64,000 bases of DNA from JAFTYO01 sp045644765 (lineage in GTDB: Bacteria; Pseudomonadota; Alphaproteobacteria; RF32; CAG-239): contig JAZRHM010000001.1 in the NCBI GenBank assembly GCA_045644765.1, positions 1 through 64,000 of the forward strand, given 5' to 3'. The number at the start of each line of letters is the position of its first letter. Positions within the stretch are counted from its first letter, which is position 1. Made by a program: the position numbers and the translations under genes. The notes under the pieces were generated by a model, which did no database searches, was not told the DNA's origin, and saw only the letters and a list, made by a program, of their open reading frames with translations. This document shows positions 44,975 through 53,075 of the stretch, one piece after another.

Positions 44975-45505
44975 ATGTTTAAATATCAACATGGTTTTTG
45001 TATCATTCGCTGTCAACCTTTTCATATAGGCCATGACAGATTAATAAAAAAAATGATGGAAGAATGTGCACATGGCACAGTTTTAATTGCTGCAGCACAA
45101 GAAAGCGGAACAGAAAAAAATCCGTTACCTTATTTTGTTCGCAAAAAAATGATACAAAACGTCTGGCGAAACAATGAAGCTTATGCACGCTTAAGAATCG
45201 TCGGAATAAAAGACATAAATAACATACCATGGAATATACACGTATTAGAAACTATTAAAAAAGAGCAATCAGACAAACCTAAACCTGACATAATTTATGT
45301 TGGCAACGAAAGTGAATATTTATTTTTTAAAAATGATGTTCCAAATGTTGGCGTTTGTTCCAGAACCACACAAAACTTTCCGTTTTTATCCGGAAATATG
45401 GTTCGCGATATGATTGAGTTAAAAGATATAAGATATAAAGAATTTGTTCATCCGGAAAATATAGAGCTTATTGAAAAAAGCTTTTATGAGGATGAAAAAA
45501 ACTAG
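44975..45505 (+). CDS. nadM: NadM-type nicotinamide-nucleotide adenylyltransferase
   Basis: About 176 residues of the cytidylyltransferase-like fold: IIRCQPFHIGHDRLIKK carries the [H]xGH nucleotide-binding motif, and FLSGNMVRDMI the ISxxxxR-type second motif. The archaeal-type NMN adenylyltransferase has this size; it makes NAD from NMN and ATP. ATG 44975 with AGAGAGG upstream is the start; the longer frame begins with TTG inside the leader hairpin. First gene of the operon that includes a PnuC-type transporter, which supports a pyridine-nucleotide or related substrate. Confidence 0.8.
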   Translation: MFKYQHGFCIIRCQPFHIGHDRLIKKMMEECAHGTVLIAAAQESGTEKNPLPYFVRKKMIQNVWRNNEAYARLRIVGIKDINNIPWNIHVLETIKKEQSDKPKPDIIYVGNESEYLFFKNDVPNVGVCSRTTQNFPFLSGNMVRDMIELKDIRYKEFVHPENIELIEKSFYEDEKN

Positions 45506-45506
45506 A

Positions 45507-45591
45507 AGAAACAATGGTGTTTCTTTCTATGATTTGGGTCTTGTGGGGACAGTCGAGACAAATCATAATTTAATAACCTACTGTCAAGGAG
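45507..45591 (+). ncRNA. Candidate pseudoknot RNA in front of the CofE-like gene
   Basis: A small hairpin AGAAAC/GTTTCT (45507-45524), then stem ATGATTT(G)/(C)AAATCAT with TCT/AGA (45529-45541/45556-45566). The loop's GACAG (45548-45552) can pair with CTGTC (45581-45585), which directly abuts the AAGGAG ribosome site (45586-45591). This is an H-type pseudoknot placed as in translational riboswitches. Confidence 0.6.
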
Positions 45592-45598
45592 AAAAAAC

Positions 45599-46792
45599 AT
45601 GAATAAAATTAATCAAAACATTCGTTATGTCGGCACATCTGTTTTTGGTATCAGAATGCCAATAATTACTGAAGGCGACGACATTAGTAACATCATATCA
45701 AACACACTAATTGAAGCAACAAAAGCATCGTATCAACCACTTATCATAAATAATGGTGATATTATCGGCATTACGGAATCTTTCTTGGCACGTGCACAAG
45801 GAAACTATATAACATTAGATGATATAGCTAAAGATGTAGCAAAAAAGTTTCCTGAAGGTGACGTTGCAGTTGCTTTTCCAATTCTTTCACGCAACAGATT
45901 TGCAAAAATTTTGGAAGGTATAGCAAGAGGTGTAAAAGGAAAAGTATATGTATGTCTTTCTTATCCTACCGATGAAGTCGGAAATGCCATAATGGATGAA
46001 GATGATTTATTCAATTCAGACATTAATCCTTACACCGATATAATAGCCAAACAAGATTTTCTCAATAAATTTGGTGTTTTTCATCACCCTATTACAGGTT
46101 CTGACCATATCAAAATGTATGAAAATATATCTGATAACATTGAAGTTGTATTGTTAAACAATCCTAAGGATATCTTAAAATTTACAAAACAAATTATAGT
46201 TTCGAGTATTCATATACGTCATCGTCAAAAACAAATCTTAAACAAAGAAGGTGCAACGGCCTATACTTTAGATGAAATTTGCAATATTCCGTCACCGACA
46301 AGAGGTTGGAGCGAATATGGGGTATTGGGTTCTAACTATTCTGACAAAGACAGACTTAAACTGTTTCCCAGAAACTCTATGGAATTTTGCCACAACTTAC
46401 AGCAATTATTAAAAGAAAAAACCGGTAAGCATATTGAAGTTATGATATATGGTGATGGTGGTTTTAAATGTCCTAAAACCAAAATTTGGGAATTTGCCGA
46501 TCCGGTTGTATCTCCTGGATATACTAAAGGATTAGAAGGTATGCCTAATGAAATTAAAATTAAAGCCGTAGCAGATAACAATAAAGACAATCCGGAAGAA
46601 GCAATAAAAAAAGCGATAAATGATAAAAATAAGGCAAAAGGTTTTTATTCTATCGGAACAACACCAAGACAGATAACTGATCTGTTAGGTTCTCTTTGCG
46701 ATTTAACAACGGGATCCGGTGAAAAAGGAACACCTGTTGTTTACATCAAAGGCTATTTCGACAACTACTTAACCGAAGCTCCTAAAGAATAA
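45599..46792 (+). CDS. CofE-like (F420-0:glutamate ligase family) protein
   Basis: It has 397 residues. The N-terminal region QPLIINNGDIIGITESFLARAQGN matches the start of the CofE/FbiB ligase fold (GDIVxxTxxxxxKAEG), and GEKGTPVVYIKGY resembles its later strand. True CofE adds glutamate to coenzyme F420-0, but this lineage is not expected to make F420, and the protein is about 150 residues longer than CofE. It more likely ligates an amino acid to another phosphorylated cofactor. AAGGAG precedes ATG, next to the pseudoknot. Confidence 0.7.
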   Translation: MNKINQNIRYVGTSVFGIRMPIITEGDDISNIISNTLIEATKASYQPLIINNGDIIGITESFLARAQGNYITLDDIAKDVAKKFPEGDVAVAFPILSRNRFAKILEGIARGVKGKVYVCLSYPTDEVGNAIMDEDDLFNSDINPYTDIIAKQDFLNKFGVFHHPITGSDHIKMYENISDNIEVVLLNNPKDILKFTKQIIVSSIHIRHRQKQILNKEGATAYTLDEICNIPSPTRGWSEYGVLGSNYSDKDRLKLFPRNSMEFCHNLQQLLKEKTGKHIEVMIYGDGGFKCPKTKIWEFADPVVSPGYTKGLEGMPNEIKIKAVADNNKDNPEEAIKKAINDKNKAKGFYSIGTTPRQITDLLGSLCDLTTGSGEKGTPVVYIKGYFDNYLTEAPKE

Positions 46793-46803
46793 GGAGACAG
46801 AAA

Positions 46804-47322
46804 ATGAGTTTAGAACTTAAAAAGAGATTTGCAAAAATCTCTTATACCATTCGTCACAAAAAAGCTTTTTTGGAAGTTGAAAAAAAGCTCAGGGGAAAAA
46901 ACACTTGGAGGGGATATTTGCATGACATCGATAAACCGTTTTTATATCTATCTTTATGGATAAAATTTGAAGACATTCAAAAAATTCATAGAAAGCATAA
47001 TAAACATCATGTCAGAAATAATCTTACAAAAGCAAAAGAAGATCTGATAGATACAATCATAGATTGGGAATGCGCTCGCATTACAAAGCCTGATAAACCT
47101 CTTAATGCCTATGAAACTTTACTGAAATTTTATCCGGATAAAAAAGACGAATTTTTACCGCTTATAAGAGAACTTTTGCCTGAGCAAATCAAAGAAGCTT
47201 GCCTTAAGGAGAAACGCCGATATACCACCGAGCACCTACGTTATCAGTCAAACTCTTTACAGTCTTCGTCACTTCCTAAGGCTTCTCTTATCAAAAGTTA
47301 TACAACTAATATAGAGAGGTAA
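46804..47322 (+). CDS. Small His-rich helical protein (DUF5662-like)
   Basis: It has 172 residues. YLHDIDKPFLYLSLW followed by IQKIHRKHNKHHVRNN places several His and Asp in helices, as in DUF5662/HD-like metal-binding proteins; a phosphohydrolase role is conceivable but not shown. GGAG upstream, 11 bp after the CofE-like gene and 3 bp before pnuC, so clearly part of the operon. Confidence 0.65.
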   Translation: MSLELKKRFAKISYTIRHKKAFLEVEKKLRGKNTWRGYLHDIDKPFLYLSLWIKFEDIQKIHRKHNKHHVRNNLTKAKEDLIDTIIDWECARITKPDKPLNAYETLLKFYPDKKDEFLPLIRELLPEQIKEACLKEKRRYTTEHLRYQSNSLQSSSLPKASLIKSYTTNIER

Positions 47323-47325
47323 ATT

Positions 47326-47883
47326 ATGATAATATCAGAAATTGGAGCAACCGTCTGTGGCTTGTTGCAAGGAACTCTTGTGCTTTTTAATAAACGAAGC
47401 AACTGGATCTTCTATATCGCACAAATTATCTTTTTGCTTATGTTTTCATTAACTAACAAACTTTATGGAGATGTTTTAGGTAACAGTATCTATCTTATTT
47501 TAGGCATAACAGGATGGATTTTTTGGAAAGATGAAAACAAATCCCGTATAGGTATATGTTCCCCAAAAGAAAGATTAGTTTATATCTCTGTCATAGTTGC
47601 AGGGTCAGTAATTCTGTTTTTATTGCTTAACAGAACACAAGATCCCTTACCTTTTATTGACTCCGTGACAACGGCTTCATCGTTTGTGGCAACATATTAT
47701 ATGGTGAAAAAAAAGTTAGACACATGGATAATTTGGTTTGTAAACGACATTTGCTATATTGCTCAATACAGTCTTTTGGAACATCAAGCATACTATCTTA
47801 TAAGCTTAAATTTTATTTGGACCTTTATGGCTATCGCCTCATTTTTCAATTGGCTCAAAATTATGAAAGGATACACAAAATGA
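47326..47883 (+). CDS. pnuC: PnuC-family vitamin/nucleoside transporter
   Basis: 185 residues, about seven membrane segments. FNKRSNWIFYIAQI, NKLYGDVLGNSIYLILGITGWIFW and LDTWIIWFVNDICYIAQYS are the PnuC signature regions. PnuC proteins import nicotinamide riboside by facilitated diffusion; paralogues carry thiamine, riboflavin or nucleosides. Linkage to nadM favours nicotinamide riboside or a relative. AGAGAGG precedes ATG; its stop overlaps the next start (ATGA). Confidence 0.9.
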   Translation: MIISEIGATVCGLLQGTLVLFNKRSNWIFYIAQIIFLLMFSLTNKLYGDVLGNSIYLILGITGWIFWKDENKSRIGICSPKERLVYISVIVAGSVILFLLLNRTQDPLPFIDSVTTASSFVATYYMVKKKLDTWIIWFVNDICYIAQYSLLEHQAYYLISLNFIWTFMAIASFFNWLKIMKGYTK

Positions 47884-48392
47884 AAAAAATATATTTTGCC
47901 GGTAAGTTTAATAAAAAGAAAGCAAAAGACATTTCTTTGGAAGAAGCTTTAATCGATGATTTTCGCTCCAAACTTTTAGCTAATCCGAAATTGCTGACAA
48001 CTTATCAGGATAATCTTATTATAAATAATAAGTTTCAATATTTAGGACCGTTTTACTGTGAACAAGCTTCCAACGGAAACTTCACATCAACAGATTGTAA
48101 TGATGTGTTAAATGCCGAATATGAATTTGTTCAAAAAAGCGACATTTTTGTTGTAGTTTTCAGCGAAAGTTTTTCGGTAGGCTCTGTTGTGGAACTTGGT
48201 TGGGCTCTAAACTCGGATAAAAAAATTATAATTTTATATCAAGAAGAAGATTCTTGTTACACCATAAAATCAGAATATTGGTTTGCAATTGCAGATGCCA
48301 TAAAAAAAAGTCCTAATTTGCTAATCCGTAAATATAAAAATTATTCTGACATATCACCTTTAATTCAACAAATTTTAGAAAAGGAAATTTAA
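47880..48392 (+). CDS. Nucleoside 2-deoxyribosyltransferase-like protein
   Basis: 170 residues. KKIYFAGKFN at the N-terminus, SDIFVVVFSESFSVGSVVELGWALNSDKKIIILY in the middle: the D/E-containing loop and GSVVELGWA match the 2-deoxyribosyltransferase fold, where Glu attacks the N-glycosidic bond. It may act as a nucleoside or nucleotide N-glycosidase here. Start coupled to the pnuC stop, with AAGGA upstream. Confidence 0.75.
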   Translation: MKKIYFAGKFNKKKAKDISLEEALIDDFRSKLLANPKLLTTYQDNLIINNKFQYLGPFYCEQASNGNFTSTDCNDVLNAEYEFVQKSDIFVVVFSESFSVGSVVELGWALNSDKKIIILYQEEDSCYTIKSEYWFAIADAIKKSPNLLIRKYKNYSDISPLIQQILEKEI

Positions 48393-48393
48393 C

Positions 48394-49215
48394 ATGAAAT
48401 ACAAAGAATTTGAACTGATTTTATCATCATTTAAATGTAATAAAAACTGTCCTTATTGCACTGCTAAAATAACCAAATGGCCAAATGTTGACGATAAAAT
48501 TGATAAATTTGAAGAAAAACTTCAATATTTAAAAGAAAAAGATATAAGCTTCAGATATTTTATATTTTGTGGCAATGGTGAACCATCTTTGCATAGTTTT
48601 GAAACTATAAATAAAATTGTTCAAGCAACCCGTAAAATCAATATTTTTGATGAAAAACGTTTTCAATCATCAGGAAATATATTTTTTGAACCGGAAAAAC
48701 TTAACTTAATTAAAGATGACTTTACTGTTGAGATAACCAGAGTAGATTTTGACAGTCCAAAAGATATGAAAGTTTTAGGATATAAGCAAGACTATATTAA
48801 CTCTCCTTTATTTTCTCAGGCAAATGTCAGACTTAATTATGTTATGATGAAAAATAAAAGTTTTGATGAATATTTAGTGGAAATAAAAAAATATATCGAT
48901 ACGTATCCAAATATCAAAACCGTAAGCTTAAAAACCCTAAATTTAAATACACTCAACGGAAAAATTGATAATCCTCATTCTAAGTGGATTATGGAAAATG
49001 CCTTAACTAAAGATGATGCAAAAAATGTTATAGATTTTATGAGTAAGCATGCAAATGTAACTCATCAAGATGATAAATTTTTTGATAGAATAGAATGGAA
49101 CTATAAGGGTGTTCCTATTACATTTTATATCAAAAAACTATCTTACGGACTATCTAACATAGTTTGCTACGGGGGAGAACTGGTAGATTATCACTTAAAT
49201 AAATTAGATATATAA
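48394..49215 (+). CDS. Radical SAM protein
   Basis: It has 273 residues. SSFKCNKNCPYCTAKI holds the CX3CX2C cluster motif for the [4Fe-4S] centre; FIFCGNGEPSLH is the GGE-like SAM-contact segment (here GNGEP). The rest is a shortened TIM barrel without a recognisable auxiliary cluster domain, although Cys near the C-terminus (NIVCYGGELVDYH) is notable. Last gene of the operon, 1 bp after the deoxyribosyltransferase-like gene. The reaction is unknown. Confidence 0.85.
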   Translation: MKYKEFELILSSFKCNKNCPYCTAKITKWPNVDDKIDKFEEKLQYLKEKDISFRYFIFCGNGEPSLHSFETINKIVQATRKINIFDEKRFQSSGNIFFEPEKLNLIKDDFTVEITRVDFDSPKDMKVLGYKQDYINSPLFSQANVRLNYVMMKNKSFDEYLVEIKKYIDTYPNIKTVSLKTLNLNTLNGKIDNPHSKWIMENALTKDDAKNVIDFMSKHANVTHQDDKFFDRIEWNYKGVPITFYIKKLSYGLSNIVCYGGELVDYHLNKLDI

Positions 49216-49278
49216 AAAAACTTGATATTAACACTTAATAACTGTATTATTGATACGGCAAACAGGAGGATAAAAATT

Positions 49279-50292
49279 ATGAAAAAAATTATATTTGTTT
49301 TATGTTATACAATATTAATATCGAATGTGAGCTATGCTCAGTCAACTTTAAGATTAACAGAAGCCGAGTTCTTGGCTCAAATAAATCAATCAGATTCACA
49401 AACAAACTTTGAAATGCTTGATGTAAATAGCGATAAAGCGCTTTCTGTTACCGAAATTCAAGAACTGATTAACGGTTTAGATCTTATGCCTGATTTTGAA
49501 GAAAACGCAAAACAAGAAACCTCCAAACAAATCACTCAAGCATATAAAAAAGCTGATACCGATCAAGATAATATGCTTAAAAGTGATGAGATAAACCGGT
49601 TTGCAAGAGATGTTAACCTAATTTTTGCAAAACAACAATTTAAAAAAATGGACCGTAATGGTGATGGTATTTATAACCATAATGATGTTCCTCCGTTGGA
49701 AGAAAGCTTGGAAAAATTAAAAGAAACCACACAAAAATTGCAAGAAGCATCTGATAATCTTAATGCTATAGATCAAGAAGTTTTTACTAATAATTTCGTC
49801 AAAGGGATTAGCGGATCTGTTGCAAAAGAAGACTTCTATCAAATGGATAAAAATCATGATGGATGCGTTACCGTAGATGAGTATGCTGACTACAACGTTT
49901 TAGCCCAAGACCGAATTGATGAATTTGACGATACTGATACAAATATTGTGCTTACAAGAGATAATTTTGTAGGTTTATACACTCATGAAAAGAAACAAAA
50001 TCCAAATTGTTTAACTATGGAAGAATATATCGAAAATCAAAAGGCAATTTTTGATGATATAGAGAATATGGAAGATTTTAAAAATGAAGAAGAATTTGCC
50101 ATAAAAATATATAAAGATATGGATACCAATCAAGATAATAAATTAACTCTTGAAGAGTATGTAAACTATAATATGATAACAAATGAAATGACAAAAGATG
50201 AGCATATTAATATGTTTAATTCTTACGAAGGGGCGTCAAAAGGTTGGTTAACTCAAGAAGAATTTATTGTATCTTATCTGACAATTGAATAG
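49279..50292 (+). CDS. Exported multi-EF-hand calcium-binding protein
   Basis: About 337 residues. The signal peptide MKKIIFVLCYTILISNVSYA is followed by at least five EF-hand loops: DVNSDKALSVTE, DTDQDNMLKSDE, DRNGDGIYNHND, DKNHDGCVTVDE, DTNQDNKLTLEE. It therefore binds calcium in the periplasm or outside. AGGAGG before the ATG at 49279 fixes the start. Partner unknown. Confidence 0.88.
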   Translation: MKKIIFVLCYTILISNVSYAQSTLRLTEAEFLAQINQSDSQTNFEMLDVNSDKALSVTEIQELINGLDLMPDFEENAKQETSKQITQAYKKADTDQDNMLKSDEINRFARDVNLIFAKQQFKKMDRNGDGIYNHNDVPPLEESLEKLKETTQKLQEASDNLNAIDQEVFTNNFVKGISGSVAKEDFYQMDKNHDGCVTVDEYADYNVLAQDRIDEFDDTDTNIVLTRDNFVGLYTHEKKQNPNCLTMEEYIENQKAIFDDIENMEDFKNEEEFAIKIYKDMDTNQDNKLTLEEYVNYNMITNEMTKDEHINMFNSYEGASKGWLTQEEFIVSYLTIE

Positions 50293-50365
50293 AATGCAAA
50301 TAAAGTATACTTTGACTTTAATTATTTTATGTAGAATTTGGTATCAACTCTGTTGCTTTCGACAT

Positions 50366-50857
50366 CTATCCGATATATTCAGCCAAATTTATAATTTTTT
50401 TGCCGTTTTTTCTTGCAATTTCAGTTGCTTTATATGCGCCTCCCGATTTACGATTGATATAACAAACAATATAATCGGCATTTTTAGCGATATACTCATT
50501 ACGGTGCAAAATAGCAACTTGCGGAGGCACTTTTGACACTTCTTTCGGATACATTAAGTCGTAATCATTATCATACATCCAATCAAGTTTGGCATTATTC
50601 GGGCAATATGCAGGAAATATACAAAGATTTATATATTCAAATTCTTTTTTTAATTCTTTCATCACAAGGCGCGACAAACAATCAAAAGTGCCTTGTTCAC
50701 AGAGCCAAAACTCTCTTACTTGATGATATGCAATTAAGTCTCGGACAACTTGAGATAAATGATTTTCTATTAAATTTGACATCGGTGTGTCACGATGACC
50801 GAAAAATGCGCATATACTCAAAAGAAACTGCCAATCAGCCCAAATTAACTCACCCAC
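50366..50857 (-). CDS. SLOG/DUF1273-like nucleotide-binding protein
   Basis: Up to 164 residues. SICAFFGHRDTP is the N-terminal strand and loop of DUF1273 (YpsA-like, Rossmann/SLOG fold), and NADYIVCYINRKSGGAYKATEIARKNGKKIINL the C-terminal GG-containing phosphate loop. SLOG proteins sense or process nucleotide ligands. The 5' end is odd: GTG 50857 lies inside a CCCACC/GGTGGG hairpin, while TTG 50821 gives the usual short N-terminus. The promoter side may have been replaced by the sequence at 50853-51110. Confidence 0.75.
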   Translation of the reverse strand: MGELIWADWQFLLSICAFFGHRDTPMSNLIENHLSQVVRDLIAYHQVREFWLCEQGTFDCLSRLVMKELKKEFEYINLCIFPAYCPNNAKLDWMYDNDYDLMYPKEVSKVPPQVAILHRNEYIAKNADYIVCYINRKSGGAYKATEIARKNGKKIINLAEYIG

Positions 50858-51128
50858 CTGAAAAGGTGGGTGGACGTTGACACTACAAATAACACGAAAG
50901 TAGCCCAGCTATTGGGTATATGCCTTATTCACTGGCATCCACCCGTTACGGTGAGATGCCCAATGTGGCAATCATCTTCTGTATTTACAACGTAACACAA
51001 AAGCTATATTTTTTGCCCGTGTTATTTAAGACTGTCAATGTCCTGTTGGGTATTGGGCAATCCCAACGGTAGCTACTATAAACAACGAATCTTAAAAAAA
51101 CAATAAAAAATTTTAAATGAAAAATATT
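50853..51128 (+). other. Non-coding, GC-richer structured stretch
   Basis: Contains hairpins CCCACC-TGAAAA-GGTGGG (50853-50870), GGGTATATGCC...GGCATCCACCC (50914-50945) and TTGGG...CCCAA (51043-51058). It is distinctly richer in G+C than its neighbours. No reading frame is convincing. It could be an acquired leader or part of a small mobile element. Confidence 0.45.
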
Positions 51129-51221
51129 ATGGCACAAATAATCGTTGACAATTGTGAAATTGTAAATACAATGGTTGTAAATTTGATTATGCTGACATTA
51201 TTAATAAAAAAAATAAAATAA
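51129..51221 (+). CDS. Possible small hydrophobic ORF
   Basis: A 30-codon frame MAQIIVDNCEIVNTMVVNLI... ending in LLIKKIK, with a hydrophobic middle, 7 bp before the next gene. No Shine-Dalgarno. It may be a real micro-protein or chance; a TAAATTTG box (51178-51185) inside it resembles the Bacteroidota TAnnTTTG promoter element, which would argue for chance coding. Confidence 0.3.
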   Translation: MAQIIVDNCEIVNTMVVNLIMLTLLIKKIK

Positions 51222-51228
51222 TTTTCAT

Positions 51229-51489
51229 ATGAAGAAACAATATGTAAGAGGTCATAAAGTGTCCTCATCAACTGAAAAAGTTGAAAGTATTAAGGTTTTT
51301 CCTGACGGATGTATTGAGGTAATAACAGACCAAGGTTCCGGTTTTATGTTATCCCCTCAAATGTTAAAAGTTGTTCCTCAAAAGGGAGATTTTATCACTT
51401 TTTATACCATTTTGGTAACTAAAGTAGTCGGGATTGAACTAAACGGCAATCTGCTTTATTGGTTGTCCGATGATGAAATTTTTAGCTAA
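51229..51489 (+). CDS. Hypothetical small protein
   Basis: 86 residues, beta-rich: IKVFPDGCIEVITDQGSGFML then VVPQKGDFITFYTILVTKVVGIELNG. No signal peptide. It resembles small phage or accessory proteins in style but no family is assigned. No ribosome-binding site. A terminator follows at 51504. Confidence 0.6.
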   Translation: MKKQYVRGHKVSSSTEKVESIKVFPDGCIEVITDQGSGFMLSPQMLKVVPQKGDFITFYTILVTKVVGIELNGNLLYWLSDDEIFS

Positions 51490-51503
51490 GCTAGTAATTT
51501 TTT

Positions 51504-51535
51504 GCCTTCTGATAAAAAACAGAAGGCTTTTTTTG
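51504..51535 (+). terminator. Rho-independent terminator
   Basis: Stem GCCTTCTG/CAGAAGGC (51504-51511/51520-51527), then T7. Confidence 0.9.
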
Positions 51536-51553
51536 TGTGCTAAAGCACTTAAA

Positions 51554-52060
51554 TTACCAATTGGTATTATCTAAATATTTTAACATATCTCGTATCAAAT
51601 GTTTATCGTCTGTTCTGACAATTTTTCTCAGTGTGGGATCAACGATACAGTATCCTGAAGGACAGTTGCGCATAATAAAGCCATCCATTGTATCAGAAAT
51701 TTTAACATCATGAAAACTTTGTAAAAAAAACGGCTTATGTACATAATATTGATCCAATTTTGTTTCTTTCATCAAAACATTAATAATTTCTTTTTTTCGA
51801 ACACTAACCGGACAATCTGCTCCAAACCATATCACTTTTTTGTATGGGGTTTCAAATAATTCCTTAAAATATCCTTTATTGCTAGTAATATATATATTAT
51901 CAGGAATTGATACAATCTTTGCCGGCATAAAATAGACACATACAAAAACTACCAATGATAATAAAAATATAACTTTTAAACTAGTTTTTAAATTGGAAGA
52001 ATTGTGCCTTATCGCTACCACCCCTCCTCTTTTTTGAGCTATTTCTTGTATTGTTGGCAT
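51554..52060 (-). CDS. Membrane-anchored hypothetical protein, possibly thioredoxin-like
   Basis: About 168 residues. A cytosolic N-terminus MPTIQEIAQKRGG, one membrane segment (VIFLLSLVVFVCVYFMP, about residues 30-48), then a periplasmic domain with KKVIWFGADCPVSVRKKEI, reminiscent of a thioredoxin-fold beta-Cys-helix segment with a single Cys, and a later CPSGYC. AGGAG before the ATG at 52060 decides the start over a longer frame. Function unknown. Confidence 0.65.
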   Translation of the reverse strand: MPTIQEIAQKRGGVVAIRHNSSNLKTSLKVIFLLSLVVFVCVYFMPAKIVSIPDNIYITSNKGYFKELFETPYKKVIWFGADCPVSVRKKEIINVLMKETKLDQYYVHKPFFLQSFHDVKISDTMDGFIMRNCPSGYCIVDPTLRKIVRTDDKHLIRDMLKYLDNTNW

Positions 52061-52196
52061 TAAATATCTCCTAAAATTATTAATGTAATTATACAAACAG
52101 CAACGACAAATGCAAGAGTTAAATTTTACCATAATTTCAAGTTAATTATACATGATTTCATTCTGATAGAATCTAATTTACCAATTATGATAATTA

Positions 52197-52229
52197 ATAA
52201 AAATCCCCTTCAATGAGATGAAGGGGATT
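52197..52229 (-). terminator. Terminator of the adenylate kinase gene
   Basis: An 11-bp perfect stem (52202-52212/52219-52229, AATCCCCTTCA) followed on the minus strand by T-rich sequence. Confidence 0.88.
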
Positions 52230-52290
52230 CTTATTAAAATCATATTTTAGCGGACTGTAAAATTTATCAAGCTAAAATATATTTTTGGCT

Positions 52291-52932
52291 TTACTGAAGC
52301 AAAATTTCAACAAATTCTGCTGCGACATCTTTTGCTTCAACAGATCCGTCAACGACAAAAGCTGCTCTTGATATTCTCGAGATGCGATTCCAAAGAGGTT
52401 TTGTGTTAGCCTCATAAGTCTCAAGACGATCGTTAATCACGGCGTCATCCTTGCGAATTTCAGATAAACCGCCACATTTTGGGCAGCAACCATCATCAAC
52501 GCTGTGTGTCGACTTACAGTCGTGACATACCCGTCTTTTAGACACACGCTCTTTAATCAGAGCCACATCTGTATCGCGTTTAAGCGAAATGATGGTGTAA
52601 CCATCTTCTTTGGCTTTGATGATATCTTGCAGTTGAACCTCTGTACGAGGATAACCATCAATAATTTTCAGAACTTGAGGTTCGTTTAACGCTTTTGTAA
52701 TAAGTCCTGAAACGATACTGTCGCTAACAAGATTACCTGAATTTAAAACTTGTTCAATCTCTTTGCCAAGTTCAGTCTGCGCTTTGATTTCTGCTCTCAA
52801 CAAATCTCCTGTCGAAATGTAGAGAAAATCATTGAATCCGCGTGCTCTCAATTCATCTTTGATACAATCTCCGACATATCCTTTGCCACTACCTGGAGCG
52901 CCACAAAGGAGTAATGCTGTCTTTGTTTTCAT
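52291..52932 (-). CDS. Adenylate kinase-like nucleotide kinase with zinc LID
   Basis: 213 residues. P-loop LLCGAPGSGKGYVG, NMP-binding STGDLLR and LKIIDGYPRTEVQ (usually DGFPRT), LID with four Cys CHDCKSTHSVDDGCCPKCGG that would bind zinc, and the late R in INDRLETY. It transfers phosphate between ATP and AMP. It is monocistronic with its own terminator and no Shine-Dalgarno; the usual alphaproteobacterial adk lies in the ribosomal operon, so this may be a second or acquired copy. Confidence 0.85.
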   Translation of the reverse strand: MKTKTALLLCGAPGSGKGYVGDCIKDELRARGFNDFLYISTGDLLRAEIKAQTELGKEIEQVLNSGNLVSDSIVSGLITKALNEPQVLKIIDGYPRTEVQLQDIIKAKEDGYTIISLKRDTDVALIKERVSKRRVCHDCKSTHSVDDGCCPKCGGLSEIRKDDAVINDRLETYEANTKPLWNRISRISRAAFVVDGSVEAKDVAAEFVEILLQ

Positions 52933-53029
52933 AAAGCTAAATTTGATTTAATTAGTAGAATAATTTTTTGTGACATAATAGAATTTATGTATCTTTTGAT
53001 ATAAAATATTTTTTTTATTTTGTCAATAT

Positions 53030-53053
53030 AAAAAACGCCTCATTTGTGAGGCG
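53030..53053 (-). terminator. Terminator of the GT5 gene
   Basis: CGCCTCA-TTTG-TGAGGCG (53036-53053), followed on the minus strand by six T, 22 bp beyond the stop. Confidence 0.9.
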
Positions 53054-53075
53054 CTTAAAAGTAAAAACAAGAAAA

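Noticed and set aside
44700..44975. Invertible promoter controlled by the serine recombinase
   Set aside because: No inverted repeats of 12 bp or more were found around the nadM promoter or between the recombinase and its neighbours.
45599..46792. Genuine coenzyme F420 biosynthesis
   Set aside because: No cofC, cofD, cofG or cofH homologue is present and the protein is much longer than CofE, so only family similarity is claimed.
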